Shown: positions 45,982-55,244, numbered from the stretch's first letter. The stretch is 64,000 nt of DNA from Calidihabitans tengchongensis (GCA_031459615.1 JAVKIE010000002.1:1-64000); one strand, 5' to 3'. Translations and numbers: made by a program. Notes: generated by a model not told the origin, from the sequence alone.

Positions 45982-46147
45982 GGGTCAGACCCTCGAGGTT
46001 CTGGGGTGACTCAGACCCATGGCGGATCACGCCTTCTTCGCACCTTCTCTGTTCTCCCACATTCCCTCTCCCCTCCGGGTGAGGTCCTGGCAGAGGCAGC
46101 CACGCCACCCGACGGCTCGACGCGCCGAAATTTTGGGGTCAGACCCC
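45982..46147. repeat. Cluster of REP-like GGGTCAGACCC palindromes
   Basis: GGGTCAGACCC (45982-45992), a longer variant GGGGTGACTCAGACCC (46003-46018) and AAATTTTGGGGTCAGACCCC ending at 46147 lie in the 299-base gap between the PAP2 and EEP genes. The last is the reverse orientation of the copy at 8772. A CCCTCTCCCCTCCGGGTGAGG hairpin-like piece lies at about 46064-46084. No gene is seen in the gap. The mix resembles palindromic repeats mobilised by REP-associated (RAYT-type) transposases. Confidence 0.6.
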
Positions 46148-46248
46148 TGTCCATCGTTTCGCGCCGGAGGGATCGCAGAGGTGAGGGTCGCACGTTTGGG
46201 GGACGCTGGCGAGACCGCTCCTCCGTCCTCGCTATCCCCGGATCCCTC

Positions 46249-48129
46249 CTACCGCAGCCGCACCTGCGCGACCACCGGGAGGTGGTCCGAGGCCGTGGTC
46301 TGGGGGATGGACGCGGACACCGACGTCACGTCGGAGCTGGCAAAGAGGTAGTCGATGCGCTCGTAGGGCCGGCCCGACGCGAAGGTGAAGGCCTCTCCCA
46401 GGCCGTGGGGAACGGTCAGCTCGCGCAGTCCCGCGTCCAGCAGGCGCCGGATGGTGGCCTCCGACGGCGTGGCGTTGAAGTCCCCGGCGATCACCGCGCG
46501 TGGCCGTCCCTGCCAGAACGTCAGCAGGTCGGCGGCCTGGGCTTCTCGGTCTGCTGCGTAGGCCGCATAGGGCGAGAAGTGCGTGGTGACAAACAGCAGG
46601 TCGCCGGCAGCCGTCGGCACCACCACCCACGTCAGGCCGTAGGCCAGCGGGCTGGTCCGCCGCGGGTAGGCTCTCCACCCGTAGTCCGAGATCGGGTAGC
46701 GGCTGAGGATGACATGGCCCACCAGATCTCCCAGCATGGGCGCGTACACCACCCGGTACTGGGGCAACCGCCAGCGCAGCCACGCCACCAGGTCCGGGCC
46801 GCCGTTGACGTTCCAGCCGCGTCCGACCTCCTGCAGGCCCACCAGGTCGGCGTCCAGGCTTTCGATGACCCGGGCGATGCCCTCGGGGTCCGGCACCCCC
46901 CGGTAGGTGAACGCCTGGTGGATGTTGTAGGTGGCCACGCTGAGAATGGGCGGCGCCGGGCGGTCCCTAGCCGCCAGGTCTCCCGCGGCGCGGGCCTGCG
47001 CGATCCCCGCCGCGCAGACGATCAGACCGAGGGTTCCGACAACACCTCCCGCAGCCGCCGCCCGCAGCGCGCCCACCGCGGCACCACGCGTGCGCAGGAA
47101 GGTCGGGACCACGGCCAGTGCCGCCATGACCGCCCACAGCTGTGGCCACGTGTAGTGGGAGTAGAAGGAAAACAACAGCGCAAAGATCAGGACGGCCGCC
47201 ACGGCCGTCCACCCGTACACGGAGGCCGTACCGTGACTCGCACGCCGAGCCGATGGGCCCGAGCCGGTCGGCCGGGACGCCAGCGCCCCCGCCAGCGAGA
47301 TGACCAGCAGCATCTGGACCGCAGGGACCAGCCACACCCCTGGCCCGGCCAGCCAGCCCGGCCGCAGGAGGGCCGCAACCGCAGCGACCGCCGCCACCGC
47401 GCGGATGGACGCCGGCGCATCCCAGGCTGCGGCCACGCAGGCCGCCACCAGGCCCAGGAGGATGAGTGTGGCCGTCCGGAGCATGTCCCACCCTGCCAGA
47501 ACGGCCACCCACCCCGGATTCGCCAGGAGGGTCAGCTGCAGGACCAGATAGGGCCCCAGGGCTGCGAGGCCCCACCCCGGCAGGTTCTCCCTGCCGGAGG
47601 CCGGGGTCAGCGGGAGGACACTGCCGTACAGCGCCGCGGCCAGCAGCAAGGCCACCGCCCCCGCCGTGGGGCCCCGCAGGACCGGCAGGTCCAGTCCCTG
47701 CAACGCGGCCTGCACCGCCACCTGGGCCGCCACCCCCAGCAACAGACCCGGCAGGACCGCGGAGGCGGTGCCGCGCCCACCCAGCGCGGCGACGACCGAC
47801 GGAAACAGCCACAGCCAGGCGACCCACGCCGCCACACTCAGCGCCGGGGTGAGGGAGGGATGAGCGACAGACTGGTTCAGCGCATACAGCATCCCGAAGA
47901 TCAGCGCGAAGCGGACCTCCGGCCGGCGGCCCCCCAGCCGGCGCGCGACCGGCCAGGCCATCAACCCCACGGTCCAGAACCCCAGTGCGATGGCCCCCAG
48001 CTGGGTGGGCGCACGATCCTGGCCGATGTTCCAGACGATCATGGACAGGAACGCACGCAGGGCGTGAATGCCGGTCCAGGCCGTGAGGGCGGCGGCGAAG
48101 AGATCCACCCACCGCAGGGCGGAGCGCAT
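46249..48129 (-). CDS. Membrane-anchored endonuclease/exonuclease/phosphatase protein
   Basis: A 626-residue fusion. The first about 390 residues form some eleven or twelve hydrophobic segments with no motif I recognise. The last about 215 are an EEP domain with the active-site set VATYNIHQAF, GLQEVGRGW, VILSRYPI, AGDFNATPSE and ASDHLPVVAQV. EEP enzymes act on nucleic acids, inositol phosphates or sphingolipids; the orientation of the catalytic domain cannot be fixed from the sequence. ATG 48129 has GGAAGG nine bases upstream. Confidence 0.85.
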   Translation of the reverse strand: MRSALRWVDLFAAALTAWTGIHALRAFLSMIVWNIGQDRAPTQLGAIALGFWTVGLMAWPVARRLGGRRPEVRFALIFGMLYALNQSVAHPSLTPALSVAAWVAWLWLFPSVVAALGGRGTASAVLPGLLLGVAAQVAVQAALQGLDLPVLRGPTAGAVALLLAAALYGSVLPLTPASGRENLPGWGLAALGPYLVLQLTLLANPGWVAVLAGWDMLRTATLILLGLVAACVAAAWDAPASIRAVAAVAAVAALLRPGWLAGPGVWLVPAVQMLLVISLAGALASRPTGSGPSARRASHGTASVYGWTAVAAVLIFALLFSFYSHYTWPQLWAVMAALAVVPTFLRTRGAAVGALRAAAAGGVVGTLGLIVCAAGIAQARAAGDLAARDRPAPPILSVATYNIHQAFTYRGVPDPEGIARVIESLDADLVGLQEVGRGWNVNGGPDLVAWLRWRLPQYRVVYAPMLGDLVGHVILSRYPISDYGWRAYPRRTSPLAYGLTWVVVPTAAGDLLFVTTHFSPYAAYAADREAQAADLLTFWQGRPRAVIAGDFNATPSEATIRRLLDAGLRELTVPHGLGEAFTFASGRPYERIDYLFASSDVTSVSASIPQTTASDHLPVVAQVRLR

Positions 48130-48208
48130 TGACACACACCTTCCCTGTCCCCGCCTCGACTCCTGCGGACCCGTGGACGCGCAGAGGCACGATCCGTAGA
48201 CGGAGCAT

Positions 48209-48242
48209 GCCTCTTCCCCGCGGAGAGAGGGTACGGGTAGGG
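48209..48242. repeat. Hairpin repeat of the CCTCTTCCCCGCGG-AGAGAGG type
   Basis: CCTCTTCCCCGCGGAGAGAGG (48210-48230) followed by GTACGGGTAGGGG is a close relative of the two hairpins at 39858-39913 and the piece at 46064. It lies between the divergent EEP and TolB-like genes and resembles a widespread class of short intergenic palindromes. Confidence 0.4.
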
Positions 48243-48301
48243 GGCCGCGGACTGCCCGACCCCTGCCCCGGGCACATTCCCCGCAGAAAGGGGGCAGGCG
48301 A

Positions 48302-49423
48302 GTGGCCCGGCGAGCCATCGTCGTCGCGGGAGGGATCCTCGCCGTGACGGTGTGGGCTGCGGTGCAGGCGGCCGCCTACCCGCCGGGCTCCCGGGAGCTG
48401 CGGGCGGTCACCGTGCTCGTGGACCGCGTGGGCGGACGGGTGGACTGGTCGCACGCCCACGGGTGGATCGCCGCCGGCATCTTCGGGTCCGACGGCTACG
48501 CCGACATCTGGCTCCTGCGTCCGGACGGTTCGGAGCGGGTCTGCCTCACCTGCGGCCACCCGCAGGTCCCTCAGAAGCACAACGACCTTCCCGCGTGGCA
48601 CCCCGGAGGCGAGTACATCCTATTCCAGTCCCAGGACCCGAGCCTGGATCTGCCCGTCGGAGAGCGCCTGGAGGCGCACCTCACTCAAGGCGGAGCGGGC
48701 CTGAACAATAACCTCTGGCTGATCACCCGCGACGGCCGGCGCGCCTGGCAGCTGACCCGCGTGCGTGCCGGCGAGGCGAGCCTGCACGCCCACATCTCGC
48801 CCGACGGCCGCCGGGTCCTGTGGGCGGCGCGGGTGCAGGAGGGGAGGCGCAAGGTGTGGGCCCTCAAGCTGGCGGAGCTGGTTATCGACGGCCGTGGTGC
48901 GCGCCTGTCTGGCGAGCGGACGCTGCGGCCCCGCGGGGACGCCGAGACCTTCTATGAAAGCCACGGGTTTACCCCGGACGGTGGCACCATCATCTTTTCG
49001 GTCAGCATCGGTCGGGGACACCCCTTTGACCTGGATATCTGGACCATGGATATCGCCACCGGGCGCCTGACCAACCTGACCAACACGCCGGGGGAGTGGG
49101 ACGAGCATGCCCAGCTCTCCCCCGACGGCCGCACCCTCGTGTGGATGACCAACCGCGGGTACCCCATCCCGCCACGGGAGTTCTCCCAGTACGGCCGGAC
49201 GCTGCGCACGGACTACTGGCTGATGGACCGGGACGACGGGAGGCAGCGGCGTCTGACGTACTTCAACGAGCCCACCGCCCCCGAGTACGCGGGGGGCCGC
49301 ACGATCGTCGCCGACGCCGCCTGGAACCGGGAGGGCGACCGCCTGGTCGCGACGATGGTGGTGTTCGCCGGGCGGGAGGCCACTCACCGCATTGTCCTGC
49401 TCGACGTCGCCCGTCGGCCCTGA
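48302..49423 (+). CDS. TolB-like beta-propeller protein, exported
   Basis: A 373-residue protein with a signal peptide (residues about 5-25, ending VQAAAA) and PD40-type propeller repeats: IWLLRPDGSERVCLT, LPAWHPGGEYILFQS, AHISPDGRRVLWAAR, GFTPDGGTIIFSVS and AQLSPDGRTLVWMTN. TolB-like propellers act as periplasmic protein-interaction platforms; there are no Tol-Pal genes here, so partners are unknown. The GTG start at 48302 follows AAAGGGGGCAGGCGA. Confidence 0.85.
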   Translation: MARRAIVVAGGILAVTVWAAVQAAAYPPGSRELRAVTVLVDRVGGRVDWSHAHGWIAAGIFGSDGYADIWLLRPDGSERVCLTCGHPQVPQKHNDLPAWHPGGEYILFQSQDPSLDLPVGERLEAHLTQGGAGLNNNLWLITRDGRRAWQLTRVRAGEASLHAHISPDGRRVLWAARVQEGRRKVWALKLAELVIDGRGARLSGERTLRPRGDAETFYESHGFTPDGGTIIFSVSIGRGHPFDLDIWTMDIATGRLTNLTNTPGEWDEHAQLSPDGRTLVWMTNRGYPIPPREFSQYGRTLRTDYWLMDRDDGRQRRLTYFNEPTAPEYAGGRTIVADAAWNREGDRLVATMVVFAGREATHRIVLLDVARRP

Positions 49424-49753
49424 GCTTGAGATAGAGTCTCCAACTTCTCGCCCCGGAGGAGAAGCGCGCGGACCCCGACCCCTCGGCGCTCCCGGCTGAC
49501 GCGGTTCGGCCGGCGGTCGGTACGTTCTGCCCGGAGAAATTCTAGCGTACCTCATCCAATGCGATTACCCGGACGACCGCCGCCGGCGGCGGAGGAACGG
49601 CGCGAGGACGGATCGAACCTAGCCACAAAATTTCCGCGTGTCCCCGCTGCAATCCCAGGCATCCGGAGCGTTGGTCACGGCGCGCAGCGAAAGGTGTGCG
49701 CCCTGTAGGGGAGTGCTCGGGCGGATCGGGCAAGCGGAAAAGGAGGGCAGTGC
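49424..49753 (+). other. Non-coding gap before the peptide ABC operon
   Basis: A 330-base stretch with no gene. It holds a weak hairpin (CTTCTC 49444-49449 with GAGAAG 49459-49464) just after the TolB-like gene and a CCGCCGCCGGCGGCGG palindrome near 49580. The operon promoter should lie here, but I see no convincing -10/-35 pair. Confidence 0.5.
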
Positions 49754-51358
49754 ATGAAGCGTGTGCTGAGCGCGGCCGCCATCCTGGCCACCGCGCTGAC
49801 GACGGCGGTGGGGGCGGGTCTGGCGCAGACCGGAACGGTGCGCATCGCGATCACCAGAGACGAAGGGTATCTGAACCCCTACACCTACCAGAGCGGGTAC
49901 CCGGGGTGGAACCTCATGACGCTGGTGTACGACCCGCTGTTTTACCCCGACGCGAACAACGAGCCCATCCCCTGGCTGGCCCGGGACGTACGGGTGTCGC
50001 CCGATGGACGCACCTGGACGCTCACCCTGCACCCCAACATCCGCTGGCACGACGGCCGTCCGCTGACCTCCGACGATGTCAAGTTCACATTCGAGTACGT
50101 GCAGAAGGTCCCCCACTCGCGCTGGACGCCCGCGACCCGCAACCTGGAGGCCGTCGAGGCGCCGACCCCTCAGACGGTGGTCTTCCGGTTGAAGACCCCC
50201 GACGCCGGATTCCGGCTGCGCACCCTGGCGGATGTGCCCATCCTGCCCCGGCACATCTGGGAGCCGGTCACCACGGTGGCGGCGGCACGGGCGTTCACCA
50301 ACACGGTGGGTAGCGGGCCGTTCCGGGTGGAGGAAGTCCGGGCGGGTCAGTTCTACCGGCTGGTGGCCACCCCCCAGTACTTCGCCGGGCCCGTCAAGGT
50401 CCGGGAGCTGGTCCTGCCCATCGTGCGCGACGCCACCGTCTCCTTCACCGCCCTGCAGGCCGGCGAGATCGACGCCAACGTGCGGACCCTCACCCCCGAA
50501 TTGGTCGTCCAGTTCGAGCGGCAGCCAGGGCTTAAGGTCGTCCGCGGCCCGGGCTATGCCTCCACCCTGTTGCAGTTCAACGTGGAGCACCCGGTGCTGG
50601 GTGACGTCCGCCTGCGGCGGGCCATCGCCAACGCCATCAACACCTCCCTGATGGTCCGCCTGTTGATGCTGGGCTACGCGGTGGTCGGTTCTCCCGGCTA
50701 CATCCACCCGGCGTCGCCCTTCTACGCGCCGGGGCTGACGTTCGAGCCCAGCAAGGCCCGGGCGGTGGCGTTGCTCAACGAAGCCGGCTACCGGGACCGG
50801 AACAACGACGGCGTCCGGGAAACCCCCCAGGGGACGCCCCTGCGCTTTACCCTGCTGGCCCAGGCCGAGAACCCCATCCGCATCCGCGGCGCGGAGCTGG
50901 TGCGCACCTGGCTGAAGGACATCGGCATCGCCGTGGATGTGCGTGTGGCCGACGATGCCTCGGTGATCGATCAGGTCTGGCCCGAGTTCGACGTGTGCAA
51001 GGGGCGGCGGTTCGATCTGGCCATGTTCGGCTGGTCGGCCCCGGTGATGACCCGGCCCACGGCCCTGGTGGACCTCTTCCACTCCGACTGCCGGATCGGG
51101 ACGATCAACATCGGGGGGTACAAGAACCCTGAACTGGACCGGCTGGGCGAGGAGCTGCTGGTCACGGTGGATCCCGACCGGCAGAAGGCCCTGGTGGCGC
51201 AGATGCAACGCCTGATCGCCCGGGATCTGCCTGTGCACGTCCTCTTCTATCCGGACGTGATCATGGCGTACCGCCCCGCCGCCTTCGACCGGTGGGTGTT
51301 CCAGAAGGGCCAGGGGATTCTGACGAAGCTGTCCTTCGTCGATCCCCCCCGGCGCTAG
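49754..51358 (+). CDS. Peptide/nickel-type ABC substrate-binding protein (family 5)
   Basis: A 534-residue DppA/OppA-type binding protein. The signal peptide is residues 1-25 (ILATALTTAVGAGLAQ); no lipobox Cys is seen. Family segments: EGYLNPYTYQSGYP, VYDPLFYPD, NIRWHDGRPLTSDDVKFTFEYV near 95-116, VGSGPFRVEEV and the C-terminal FYPDVIMAYRP. AAGGAGG precedes the ATG. It feeds the DppBC-type permeases downstream. Ligand could be peptides, glycosides or others. The matching ATPase genes are not in the window; a PIG-L-type gene follows the permeases instead. Confidence 0.92.
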   Translation: MKRVLSAAAILATALTTAVGAGLAQTGTVRIAITRDEGYLNPYTYQSGYPGWNLMTLVYDPLFYPDANNEPIPWLARDVRVSPDGRTWTLTLHPNIRWHDGRPLTSDDVKFTFEYVQKVPHSRWTPATRNLEAVEAPTPQTVVFRLKTPDAGFRLRTLADVPILPRHIWEPVTTVAAARAFTNTVGSGPFRVEEVRAGQFYRLVATPQYFAGPVKVRELVLPIVRDATVSFTALQAGEIDANVRTLTPELVVQFERQPGLKVVRGPGYASTLLQFNVEHPVLGDVRLRRAIANAINTSLMVRLLMLGYAVVGSPGYIHPASPFYAPGLTFEPSKARAVALLNEAGYRDRNNDGVRETPQGTPLRFTLLAQAENPIRIRGAELVRTWLKDIGIAVDVRVADDASVIDQVWPEFDVCKGRRFDLAMFGWSAPVMTRPTALVDLFHSDCRIGTINIGGYKNPELDRLGEELLVTVDPDRQKALVAQMQRLIARDLPVHVLFYPDVIMAYRPAAFDRWVFQKGQGILTKLSFVDPPRR

Positions 51359-51426
51359 GGACGCCGGGGCGTGATGGGGGGGCCGGGTCTCCGGCGATCT
51401 CCGGCGAGTAGGCGGGAGTTCTTGTG

Positions 51427-52401
51427 ATGGTGCGGTTTCTGGCCGGCAGGGGCGTCCAGTACGCTGTGGTCTTGCTGTGCGCCATCACCGTGAACTTCCT
51501 GTTGCCCCGGATGATGCCGGGCAGCCCTTTGGTCTTCCTGGCCGGCGAGGATGTGGGGTTCCTCACGCCCTCGCAGCGGGCGGAGCTGCTGCGCTCTCTG
51601 GGGCTGGACCGCCCCCTGTGGGCGCAGTACCTGCGCTACCTGGGTCAGGTGCTCACCGGGGACCTGGGCTACTCGTTCCAGAAGGGGCGGCCCATCGGCG
51701 AGATGGTGGCCGAGCGTCTGCCCTGGACCCTGTTGTTGGTGGGGCTGGCCCTGGTGGTGGCCACGGCGGTGGGGATCCTCTGGGGGACGCTGGTGGCGTG
51801 GCGGCGGGGGAGCGCCTTCGACCTCGGGTCGCTGGGCGTGTTCATGTTCTTCGAGTCCACCCCCTCGTTCTGGTTGGGAATGCTGTTTATCGCCGTCTTC
51901 GCGGTGCGCCTGCGGTGGTTCCCCATCTTCGGCGCCCAGACCGCCGGGGCGGGGTTGACCGGTTGGAACCTGGTGGTGGACACCGCCTGGCACCTGGCCC
52001 TGCCGCTGGCGACGCTGACCCTCATCACCATCCCGGGCACGTTCCTGGTCATGCGCTACTCGATGCTGACGGTCCTGGGCGAGCAGTACATCGCCACGGC
52101 GCGGGCCAAAGGGGTGCGGGAACCGATGGTCCTGTACCGCCACGCCATGCGCAACGCCCTCCTACCCGTGTCCACCGTCTTCATGCTCAACCTGGGCTTC
52201 GTCGTCAGCGGGGCGACGGTGATCGAGACGGTGTTCTCCTACCCGGGTGTGGGTCGGCTGCTGTACGAGGCGGTGCTCAACCGCGACTATCCGGTGATCC
52301 AGGCCACGTTCCTCATCCTCACGGTCAGCGTCCTCGTCGCCAACATCCTGGCGGACCTGATCTACCCGCTGCTGGATCCCCGGGTGCGCCCCGCCCGCTA
52401 G
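51427..52401 (+). CDS. dppB: Peptide-type ABC permease, DppB family
   Basis: A 324-residue permease with six hydrophobic segments. N-terminal NFLLPRMMPGSPLVFL and GLDRPLWAQYLRYLGQVLTGDLGYS are DppB marks, and the EAA-like loop reads TARAKGVREPMVLYRHAMRNALLP. ATG 51427 is preceded by GGGAG; a GTG three bases earlier is possible. Partner of the DppC-type permease 19 bases downstream. Confidence 0.93.
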   Translation: MVRFLAGRGVQYAVVLLCAITVNFLLPRMMPGSPLVFLAGEDVGFLTPSQRAELLRSLGLDRPLWAQYLRYLGQVLTGDLGYSFQKGRPIGEMVAERLPWTLLLVGLALVVATAVGILWGTLVAWRRGSAFDLGSLGVFMFFESTPSFWLGMLFIAVFAVRLRWFPIFGAQTAGAGLTGWNLVVDTAWHLALPLATLTLITIPGTFLVMRYSMLTVLGEQYIATARAKGVREPMVLYRHAMRNALLPVSTVFMLNLGFVVSGATVIETVFSYPGVGRLLYEAVLNRDYPVIQATFLILTVSVLVANILADLIYPLLDPRVRPAR

Positions 52402-52420
52402 AACCCCCGGGAGGATCGGG

Positions 52421-53323
52421 ATGAGCGCCCTGGAGGTCAGCACCGCCATTCGGACCGGCGTCCGGCGCCGCCGGAGGGTGAGCGGCGTGGGGGTCGGAGG
52501 GATGGCCCTGCTGGCCACGCTGGTCGCCCTGGCCCTGCTGGCGCCGTGGGTGGCGCCGTACGATCCGGAGGAGGCGAGCGGCCTGCCCTTTGAGCCCCCG
52601 TCCCGGCGGCACCTCCTGGGGACCAACGACATCGGTCAGGACATCCTCAGCGAGCTCATCTACGGAACGCGGGTGTCGTTGCTGATCGGTTTTCTGGCGG
52701 CCGTGATGTCCGCCGGCCTGGGCACTCTGGTGGGGGTGGTGGCGGGGTACGTCGGCGGGTGGGTGGATGTGGTGCTGATGCGGGTGGTGGACGTGGTCCT
52801 GGTCATCCCGTTCCTGCCGCTGATGATCCTCCTGGCGGCGTACCTGGGGCCGTCGCTGGGGACCATGGTTCTGGTCATCGGACTCCTGGCGTGGGCCCGC
52901 CCGGCCCGCGTCCTGCGGGCGCAGGTGCTGTCCGTGCGGGAGCTGGACTATGTGGATGCGGCGCGGGCGCTGGGCGCGTCCACCGGGCGCATTCTGCGGC
53001 GGCACATCCTGCCCGGCGTCCTGTCCCTCTCCCTCGCCCAGTTCATCCTGGCGGCGAGCAACGCCATCCTTATCGAGGCGTCCCTGTCCTTTCTGGGGCT
53101 GGGCGACCCGGTCACGAAATCGTGGGGATCAATCCTGTATTATGCGCAGGTGCGCAGCGCCTTCCTCAGTGGGGCCTGGCCGTGGTGGGTGGTGCCGCCC
53201 GGACTGCTCATCACCCTGGCCGTGCTGGGATTCGCGTTCACGGGGTTTGCTCTGGAGGAAGCCCTCCACCCCCGGCTGCGGGTGTTGCGTCCGACACCGT
53301 CTGGGGAGGAGACAGCGCCATGA
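52421..53323 (+). CDS. dppC: Peptide-type ABC permease, DppC family
   Basis: A 300-residue permease with six hydrophobic segments and the DppC signature start (PSRRHLLGTNDIGQDILSELIYGTRVSLLIG). The EAA loop reads YVDAARALGASTGRILRRHILPG. The stop overlaps the start of the PIG-L-like gene (ATGA, 53320-53323). It completes the membrane part of the importer. Confidence 0.93.
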   Translation: MSALEVSTAIRTGVRRRRRVSGVGVGGMALLATLVALALLAPWVAPYDPEEASGLPFEPPSRRHLLGTNDIGQDILSELIYGTRVSLLIGFLAAVMSAGLGTLVGVVAGYVGGWVDVVLMRVVDVVLVIPFLPLMILLAAYLGPSLGTMVLVIGLLAWARPARVLRAQVLSVRELDYVDAARALGASTGRILRRHILPGVLSLSLAQFILAASNAILIEASLSFLGLGDPVTKSWGSILYYAQVRSAFLSGAWPWWVVPPGLLITLAVLGFAFTGFALEEALHPRLRVLRPTPSGEETAP

Positions 53324-54069
53324 CCGAAGGCGCCGGCACGACGGTGCTGCTGCTGGCGACATTTGGCCTGGAGGTCGTGGAGGCGGGCGGGGCCTTGGCC
53401 CTGAACGCCCTGCGGGGCGGGCGGAGCGAGGCGGCGGTCCTGCTGGCCCGCCCGTCGGCGCGGGCTCAGATCGAGCGGGCGGCCGCCGTTCTGGCGACCC
53501 GCGTGCGGTTTCTGGATGGCCGGTACGGAGAGATCGAGCCGTCGGTGGACCTGAAGCGCCGGATCGTCGCAGTGGTCCGAGAGGTGCGGCCCCAGGTGGT
53601 CATCACCCAGGACCCCGAACACGCCTTCGCCGACCTGGACCCGGATCGTCGGCCCGCGATGATCCTCTATCTGGAGGCCCTGGCTCTGGCTGGTCGGGAG
53701 TGGATGATCGCCGACTGCGGCGGCCACCCGCCGCACGCTGTCCACACCCTGTACTACCTGCGGCCGCGGCGGCCCAACTGCGTCGTGGATGTGACGCCGG
53801 TCTGGGATCGGTTGCGGCAGGCCCTGGCCGAGCTGCAGGACCAGATGGCGTTCAGCGGGCAGGCCCTGCGCCAGTTGCTGGGGCCGCGGATCGAGACCCT
53901 GGTGCCCGGAGCCGGCGGGATGGACGACCGGGCCGTCGGTCTGGCCAGTCACCTGGAGCTGGAGCGGGCGCTGCTGCTGTCCCACGGCGTCGGCCACCAC
54001 GGGCGGGTCGTCCTGGCGGAGCCGTACCGGCGCGAGGGCGTATTTCAGCTGGACGCGCTGGTCCCCTGA
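53320..54069 (+). CDS. PIG-L/LmbE-like protein lacking the HPDD metal motif
   Basis: A 249-residue protein with the overall shape of the PIG-L deacetylase family (a Rossmann-like start TVLLLATFGLEVVEAGGALALN, a Glu/Arg-rich helix, VRPQVVITQDPEHAFADLD). However, the zinc motif A-H-P-D-D near the start is replaced by ATFGLE, and the second motif H-P-D-H reads DPDRR. If the family assignment is right, the protein is not a typical zinc deacetylase. Translationally coupled to the permease gene, it may act on or sense the imported substrate. The assignment is tentative. Confidence 0.55.
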   Translation: MTEGAGTTVLLLATFGLEVVEAGGALALNALRGGRSEAAVLLARPSARAQIERAAAVLATRVRFLDGRYGEIEPSVDLKRRIVAVVREVRPQVVITQDPEHAFADLDPDRRPAMILYLEALALAGREWMIADCGGHPPHAVHTLYYLRPRRPNCVVDVTPVWDRLRQALAELQDQMAFSGQALRQLLGPRIETLVPGAGGMDDRAVGLASHLELERALLLSHGVGHHGRVVLAEPYRREGVFQLDALVP

Positions 54070-54147
54070 GATTCTGCTGGTCCGAAGATCGGCCGGACGG
54101 CGAGAGCAGTGGTGACGATGGACGTCGGGTCGTCCACTCCCGTGGCT

Positions 54148-55179
54148 TCAGTGGGAGTGCGCGGGCAACCCGTCGTGGGTGTGGGCGGTCGCCCGGTGGT
54201 ACCCCTCTCCCACCTCGTCGGAAGGGTCGACGTGGATGGTCGCGCGGCGCAGGTAGGGGACGTGGTGGAGGATCCGATGGTGGACCTCCTTGGCGATGCG
54301 GTGCCCCTCGGCCACCGTGCACGTGCCGGGGACCGCCACGTTGAGCTCCGCCTCCAGGTGGTGACCCACCCAGCGGGCCCGCACGTCGGTGACCGCCTGC
54401 ACTCCCGGGACGTGCCCGGCGGCGTGGGCGAGCGTCTCGATCACTTCGGGCTCCACCCCGTCCAGCAGCCGGGTGAACACGGCCTTGCCTGACTGCCAGA
54501 CGATGACCAGAATCGCCGCGGTAATCCCCAGGCCGACCAGCGGGTCCGCCAGCGGGTAGCCCAGCCAGACGCCCACGGCGCCCACCAGGACGGCCAGGCT
54601 CGTCCAGCCATCCACCCGTGCATGGTAGCCGTCGGCGACCAGGGCGGCGCTGCCGATTTCTTTCCCCACCCGGATGCGGAAGATCGCCACGCCCTCGTTG
54701 CCCACAAAGCCGATGATCGACGCGGCGATCACCGCCCCCAGGTACTCCACCGGCCGGGGATGGAGCAGTCGGTCCACCGCCTCATAGGCCGCCATGACGG
54801 CGCTGAAGAAGATGATGAGCACGATGACCACGCCGGCCAGGTCCTCCACCCGCCCGAACCCGAAGGGGAACCGCCGGGTGGGCCGCAGGCGCGCCAGCAG
54901 GAAGGCGATCCCCAGCGGGATGGCTGTCGCGGCATCGGCGAAGTTGTGGATGGTGTCGGCCAGCAGGGCGACGCTTCCTGACAGCCACACCACCACCACC
55001 TGCAAAGCCGCCGTGGCCAGGAGTCCCACAAACGACCACTTGACGGCCCAGATCCCCCGTGCGGTGGTGAGGATGGTCGGGTCGACCGCTCCGTGCACGT
55101 GGTCGTGGGTGTGCCCGTGCGCCGTCCGACCGGCGGCGAGTTCGTGACGGTGACCGTGCGATCCGTGAGCGTGGGACAT
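54148..55179 (-). CDS. Cation diffusion facilitator (CDF) metal transporter
   Basis: A 343-residue CDF protein that exports divalent metals such as zinc or cobalt in exchange for protons. A His-rich start (MSHAHGSHGHRH and HGHTHDHVHG) is followed by six membrane segments. The metal-site pairs are H-N-F-A-D in TM2 (DTIHNFADA) and H-A-R-V-D in TM5 (DGYHARVDG). A C-terminal cytosolic dimer domain (HVPGVQAVTDVRARWVGHHLEAELNVAVP) and a His-containing tail complete it. ATG 55179 is chosen as first Met of the His-rich segment; an earlier start would add 13 unconserved residues. Confidence 0.92.
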   Translation of the reverse strand: MSHAHGSHGHRHELAAGRTAHGHTHDHVHGAVDPTILTTARGIWAVKWSFVGLLATAALQVVVVWLSGSVALLADTIHNFADAATAIPLGIAFLLARLRPTRRFPFGFGRVEDLAGVVIVLIIFFSAVMAAYEAVDRLLHPRPVEYLGAVIAASIIGFVGNEGVAIFRIRVGKEIGSAALVADGYHARVDGWTSLAVLVGAVGVWLGYPLADPLVGLGITAAILVIVWQSGKAVFTRLLDGVEPEVIETLAHAAGHVPGVQAVTDVRARWVGHHLEAELNVAVPGTCTVAEGHRIAKEVHHRILHHVPYLRRATIHVDPSDEVGEGYHRATAHTHDGLPAHSH

Positions 55180-55244
55180 GTCACTACGCACCCAGTGAAT
55201 ACGCACCTCGTGCCGCAACGATTATACGGCTTTCGGACCGGGGA

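Noticed and set aside
49610..49619. tRNA T-arm-like GGATCGAACC on the minus strand
   Set aside because: No matching acceptor, D-arm or anticodon stem could be built around it.
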